Positions 59,145-64,000 of a stretch of 64,000 nt of DNA are shown here, in pieces. The stretch is from assembly GCA_946122785.1 (NCBI GenBank), contig CAMGYJ010000008.1, forward strand, positions 10,751,475 through 10,815,474, read 5' to 3'. The position numbers and the translations under genes were made by a program. The notes beneath the pieces were generated by a model that searched no databases, was not told where the DNA came from, and worked only from the letters and a program-made list of their open reading frames with translations. Within the stretch, counting starts at the first letter, position 1, and each line of letters opens with the position of its first letter. The DNA comes from Linum tenue. Lineage: Eukaryota > Streptophyta > Magnoliopsida > Malpighiales > Linaceae.

Positions 59145-59431
59145 TAGGGCTGGCTATTTGGTCCCGGACTGTTTGGTTTTACCCGAAACCGGACCATATA
59201 ACCCGGACCGGGATCGGACTGGCACCGGATAGCAAACAATGCAATATCATATTTGGGCTTAGATTTGAGGTAAAAAACCGGATAAAAGACCCCCAACACC
59301 TAAAATCAAGATAAAATTGGGACCGGACTGTATCCAATCCAATCTTTGGTCCTTATATTTCCGAAAAGACCAGACTGAGACCGGATCAATTTGGTCTAAT
59401 TTAACCCGACCGGACCGTATAGCCACCCCTA
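59145..59431. mobile_element. hAT-type MITE, copy 3 (287 bp, opposite orientation)
   Basis: Begins tagggctggctatttggtcc and ends gtatagccacccct a, inverse to the copies at 25743 and 26221. Flanks aatctacc and aagctacc are an 8-bp duplication with one mismatch. Interior contains the same ccggacc and ccttatatttc phrases on the other strand. Confidence 0.78.
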
Positions 59432-60049
59432 AAGCTACCTGTCAGTCCTTGTCCTAGAATCAGAGTCCAATAATTTATAGGAGACACTATTTTTATTTGA
59501 TTTTCCTATCAAGAATAAATAAAATAACAAATGCATAATGTGAAGAATGACAACCCGGATCCAAATCCATTCCTGTTAAACCGTTAATCAGACAGACCAT
59601 CTTCCTCTTGTCTTGATTAACCCACTTTGTACACCAGCCCTATACCGCTCTTTCAAAGATAATCAATTCTTGCGAAGTGCAAAGGATTATATAACCTTCC
59701 GAAAATTTGACCATTGCATTTGATCATCTGCCAAGCCAAAGAGGGAAACTCCAAGATGTCTTCCTTCCTTTTGTAGAGCAATTCGGATTCGGTAAGTTGT
59801 TTCAACAAGTTGATGCTTTAAGCACACACGTACCTTTGGTTTGATATTTGATAAAATTAAAAGAGAAAAATAATTTCAACAACTGTTATAACCATTCAGG
59901 AAAGCTAGGAATCACAACAAACACAAAGAAAGAAGCGAAATCAAGGACTAGAAGCAGTAATAGGAAACATCATATACATTTTAAAAAAAAACAAGTAGAA
60001 AGCACATTATGGACTATCAACATTGCATTGTTCAAACGTTGTGGTTTCT
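59432..60049. other. Intergenic DNA between the convergent TPS-C1 and TPS-C2
   Basis: No gene or repeat recognised. The last part is the 3' flank of TPS-C2 and resembles the 3' flank of TPS-A2 (attcaggaaagc... aagaa phrases at about 59897 and 13450). Confidence 0.5.
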
Positions 60050-62962
60050 TCAAAGAGGTACGGGGTGGATAAATAGTGAATTGAGGTGATCCTTCAAAAG
60101 GTGAGAATGAGTGATGTAATCATCATCTTTCTCATATACGATATTGGCACAACGTGTCAAGTTGAGAAGACGATTCGTGAGAGTAGATGGCAATTGAGTT
60201 GGTTTCTGACAGTACTCTTCGGCAATATCTTTCCATAACTTAGAAATCACCTTCCATAAAAATTCAACTGCTTCAACTTCCGAGACTCCACACTCCTTTG
60301 TGTAGCATTCTACAGCTGAAGGCCAATGATTTCTCTTTTGTTCAAACTGCGCCAAAAAACAAACAACCACAATTCTATGAAGTGCAACCTTCATATTAAA
60401 AAAATTTAAATAGCTGGTTAATTACCAATTTTTCTAAAATGCTCATAGTATCGTGTGTGTGCATGTGCTAACTAGAGCGCACAACTATTGAATCGATGAG
60501 TCGGGCACTCCCCAACCATTAAATGGACGTTGTGATTATTTTCTAAATAAAATATTAGCATGCTCATTCAACAAATATGTAGTGTCCGGTGCACGATATG
60601 ACGATTGTACGTGCGCACGTTCTCGCGGATGACTTATGAACAATATATTCAGGTTGGCTAGTTAATTGTGAAGATTCACGAAATAAATAGAAATAATTAC
60701 CTTATGAGAGCAAATGTCATTTTGGAGCCTACCGATAAGAGAGGCTGCTTTTACCATTTTAGATCGATTAGCTATCCATTCAAAAGCCTCTCTAGTGGCT
60801 GTTTCTGCTCCCATACCAACAAAAGCAGATGCACAGAGTTTAGGTATACCGCCGGTGACGCATGCGTCGATAAAGTACTTTTTCAGTGTCGGAAACTGGC
60901 CTTTACTGTAACACCGAGCCTCATCCAACCAGAATTGGGCAAGTTTCTTGAGCTACAATATATGTGGATAACAATATATGTGAGATTTAACTGACGTCTA
61001 ATTTTTTGTTGTTTCACATCTATCTCATGATGAAAACAAACCCAATAAATATAGATATACATCATAACATGCATCATTACCTCTCCCTCTGCGTACTCGA
61101 CACCAAAGGTGGGTCCTGTTTTCCCAATTTCACTCTCGATTTCGGTATACAGATCACGGATGACACGATATACATTCTTCATCCTGTCAGGCAGTTTATG
61201 GAGAGCCCTCACATCCATCCTGTAACAATATGCACATATAGATGTATGTTTTACGTACATAATCAATCATTAAGAAGAAAAAAAGCTCATCATCTAATCA
61301 ACCATTTTAGTGCATATATATGGGTAGTATAGTGAGAACCTTTCATCAATAGCTTCTACGAGAGCCCGAACCTCTTCAAATGTAGCAAAGTTATCAATAG
61401 TATCGTCCAAAATTGTCACCACTAAAAAGATCTTGGTACCCATAATTCTTCCCACTCCATATTTGGGCTCAAAATAAGCACAATTGAAAACGTAGTAACT
61501 CTCCACAAGTCTGTCTCTTGCATATGGGAAGTTGGTCGTCACGTCAATACTCTTCCACCAACTATTAATTCACGTCAATGTTATTATTATATATAGTAAA
61601 AAAGTCAAACAAAGGAATGGAGATCAAGGTAATTATTAGTATGCATAATACAGTACACTAATGTGCAAGTTGAAGTAGTAAACATATATAACTCACTCAG
61701 AGAGTTCTCGGAGCTCCTGCTGATGGAAGCTTTGGACCATGTTGAAGTCCAACTTTGCAAAAGTGAGGAGGTTTTGATTCAGGGTAGAGTCCTCTAAGTA
61801 GAAATTATCTATGGAGTGCCTAGCCAATGACCTTGGGGGACATTTCCAAGCGGGAAGACGAAGGGCAAAGTCGATTTGCTTTTGGAATGAAGGGCTGATC
61901 TTCTCGTGTGTTGGGAGGCCGATTGACTTAAGACTCTTCGCCGCAAAACTTAGTGCTTCGTCTAATAAGTCTTCTCCATTGAATGTCATGTGTGCTGCCT
62001 CGTACAAGCTCAACAGTCCTTGCACATCCCTCGACAGCCATTCCTTGAACCTTCCATCGCTGTTCTTCAACTTTCTAAACCCTTCTACATGAAGGAAGGG
62101 TTGATGTGTATGTGTAACAAACGATTATGAGTATCCATGATTGATGTAGTACGAGAGGCCTTACTTAATTAGCCAGACATTGATTAATTGTAACTAACTA
62201 ACTAACAAAAACTATATAGATATATGCATACATACCAGGTGAAATAGGAAACCCTTGTTGTCTGAGGAGTCGAAAACGAAGAGCTTCACGGTAGAGATAA
62301 GTGCCTTTGTCGTCAATGTTAGCGAACAAGCCCTCCCCCATGTCATGTATTTTTTCAAGTGTTTCTTCGATTTCTATTTCAAAGTGATAACCAACACCTA
62401 ATCGTTGAACCGCATCGATCAGTCGAAGCTTGTCCGCGATTACTGCCTCATCATCCCCACTTTTTACTTCATTTGTCACCATCTTCCTCACTTCTTCCTT
62501 GAGAAGTTTGTATTTTGGGTTCACCTGATCAGAATAAGCAGATTAAAATTTTGCTGGGTCTGAACTTTTATTCATGATAAATCTCACAAGTTATTCAAAG
62601 TCGAGAACACCATAGATTTGAAAATTTCATTTCCAATAAGCCAGCTGTTTGAAATATACGTACGGTGAAAAAAACATGTATAGACGGCTTCTGTGATACC
62701 TCTAGTAATTAGTTGCGTTGGCGCTATATATCTAACAACAGCTACTAATTAATAATAAAATCCATATGTATAACTGAATTAATTGAACCTGGTGATGGAG
62801 GGAGGGGTGAGGTTTGTGGAGGAAGGCATCGCTCCATACTGTGCGAGGGAAGCTTACTGATGAGACCCAATCGGCGCTTGCCTTCTTCTTCTTCTGACGA
62901 TGGGTTGCGGCCGTAGCAGCACCTGACTGAAGTACCGGTAGTGATGAAGAAGAAGACATCAT
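60050..62962 (-). CDS. TPS-C2: TPS-a class I terpene synthase (probable sesquiterpene synthase)
   Basis: Seven exons in transcription order: 62789-62962, 62236-62524, 61697-62084, 61340-61561, 61081-61219, 60701-60952, 60050-60346. Product 586 aa with GT-AG junctions and consistent phases. Motifs are PRTVWSD near residue 41, RDR (299-301), the metal motif DDTIDN starting at 336 (Ile where the others have Tyr or Phe) and NDICSHKFE (482-490). Exon 2 is 12 bp shorter and exon 3 is 9 bp longer than in TPS-A2, its closest relative here. The last exon reads [10 protein letters not shown] where the others have (N/E)HVASAV(E/D)C, a local divergence in a usually conserved helix. The start has two adjacent Met codons. 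It looks functional; unit C therefore keeps one intact TPS. Confidence 0.9.
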
Positions 62963-63014
62963 AGTGGTAGTAGTAATATTATGGAAGTGGGGATCATATG
63001 TTATAGTTTCGATC

Positions 63015-63024
63015 GATATATAAG
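63015..63024 (-). promoter_or_regulatory. Probable TATA box of TPS-C2
   Basis: Minus-strand cttatatat about 55 bp before the start codon. The surrounding ggctaaggtggcgg phrase corresponds to gatggcaaaggtgg upstream of TPS-A2 and TPS-B2. Confidence 0.5.
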
Positions 63025-63329
63025 CTAGCTAGCTAGTTGGCTTCTATGACGACTTATGGCTAAGGTGGCGGGCAGTGGCGGCTCAGTAAGCTAGGTTCGA
63101 AGCTGAGAATGGCTAATAGCATGACATTTGTCCAAACTACGTTACCATAAAAGTCTCTACTCTATTTTCGGCAATTTGGAAGCTTGTCTTCGCATAAATT
63201 AAAAATATCAGAACCTTGATATTTGGCTCCACTGCCAGTTGCATGTCGTCCGTTTATCTGATAGTTGCCACCTGCCGCAGAAAAGAGGGGGGAAGAGACG
63301 AATGTAAAAAAGAAAAACAGCCTGTAGAG

Positions 63330-63570
63330 AAGAAATGGTGCTCTTTTCTCTTGCTATTAACAACAAATGTGGTTTGGAAACCCTAGAATCACTTGTTGCA
63401 TCTACTGCGCGCTTAATTTCTCGATAGTGAAAACCCTACTCGAGCTCTGCTCACCGTGGATTAGTCTCGTCGATTGACGGGGATACCACGTAAATCGTCG
63501 TCTCTCTACTTTCTGCATTCATTAGATTTTGCAGAGCTCCTGAACATCGATCGTATTAGAATCCAATACA
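63330..63570. repeat. Possible LTR-retrotransposon end
   Basis: Contains tctactgcgcgc, caccgtggattagtctcgtcgat and ggataccacgtaaatcgtcg, a pattern typical of the R/U5 part of plant Copia LTRs. No internal domain is visible. Confidence 0.35.
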
Positions 63571-63660
63571 TCAACGTAGAATCAGAAACATGAACAAAAT
63601 GAAAACCCATGCCATAGAATGTCCTCTAGTAGCTAAAGGGTCCATCCACTTATTCCCCTC

Positions 63661-63787
63661 TTAGATTCATAAAACAGTGAAAGACATAATTGCCATGTCT
63701 ATGTATTAAATTAAACTATCTTAAACAATTAAGTTAATTACCTACTTTTTTAGATTCATAAAACAGTGAAAGACATAATTGCCATGT
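63661..63787. repeat. 38-bp direct repeat, 89 bp apart
   Basis: ttagattcataaaacagtga and the following 18 bases (ending gccatgt) occur at 63661-63698 and 63750-63787 without a mismatch. The second copy abuts the TPS exon 6 fragment. Confidence 0.85.
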
Positions 63788-63957
63788 GGCTGTTTCTGCT
63801 CTCATATCAACAAAAGCATATGTGCGGAGTATGGACATACCATCGTTGAAAATACCCATTGCTCATGTACTCTTTCAATGTCGGAAACCTAGCTACCTAG
63901 TCTTTATAGTGGCACCGAATCTCATCCAAGTAGGATCGGGTCATTTTTTGAGTTACA
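63788..63957 (-). pseudogene. TPS exon 6 fragment
   Basis: The plus strand gtggctgtttctgctc...gtcggaaacct...caccgaatctcatccaagta parallels the antisense of TPS-C2 exon 6 (60790-60952). Only the first two thirds of the exon is present, starting at the intron acceptor side, with in-frame damage. It may be the start of a further decayed TPS copy beyond the window. Confidence 0.72.
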
Positions 63958-64000
63958 ATGTATTGTTACACTTATATCTATGAGAATTTAAATGATTAAT

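Noticed and set aside
63661..63787. Direct repeats as a CRISPR-like or att-type array
   Set aside because: Only two copies in a eukaryotic nuclear context; a simple local duplication is enough.

Overview
This is plant nuclear DNA, from a core eudicot judging by gene structure and gene families. Genes have several introns, intergenic DNA is AT-rich, and plant-type mobile elements (CACTA, Mutator-like, hAT and other MITEs, LINE, SINE-like) are dense. I cannot name the species from sequence alone.

The window is a terpenoid gene cluster. It holds three complete CYP76-like cytochrome P450 genes (all + strand, one phase-0 intron each), four complete class I terpene synthase (TPS) genes of TPS-a type (probably sesquiterpene synthases), one disrupted TPS gene and two short TPS fragments. 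The order suggests one three-gene unit repeated three times: P450(+), TPS(+), TPS(-). Unit A is CYP-A 619-2266, TPS-A1(+) 6165-9058 and TPS-A2(-) 13591-15994. Unit B is CYP-B 23274-24951, an orphan TPS 5' block at 28566-29472 whose gene body is missing, and TPS-B2(-) 35497-38135. Unit C is CYP-C 42541-44185, the broken TPS-C1(+) 45626-58162 and TPS-C2(-) 60050-62962. Flanking non-coding DNA is also shared between units, so the duplication was of blocks, not single genes.

The units have been remodelled by mobile DNA. A 10.84-kb CACTA element with a 3-bp target duplication, encoding a TNP2-type transposase and a coiled-coil second protein, sits in intron 1 of TPS-C1. A 1.4-kb Pack-MULE with 9-bp target duplications carries a piece of a CNOT9/RCD1-like gene. 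Another Mutator-like element splits a sieve-element-occlusion (SEO) gene fragment next to TPS-A1. A LINE with an uninterrupted 1231-residue frame lies where the (+) TPS of unit B would be expected. Several MITE families, an older LINE relic and LTR-like remnants fill the rest.

Inferred function: the TPS enzymes would cyclise a prenyl diphosphate in the cytosol, and the ER-anchored P450s would hydroxylate the hydrocarbon. Products cannot be predicted from sequence. Signs of divergence are a His in the I-helix acid position of CYP-B, differing substrate-recognition loops among the P450s, loss of intron 3 in TPS-A1, and an apparent chimera in TPS-B2, whose promoter and first exon resemble the A2/C2 class while its body resembles the A1/C1 class.
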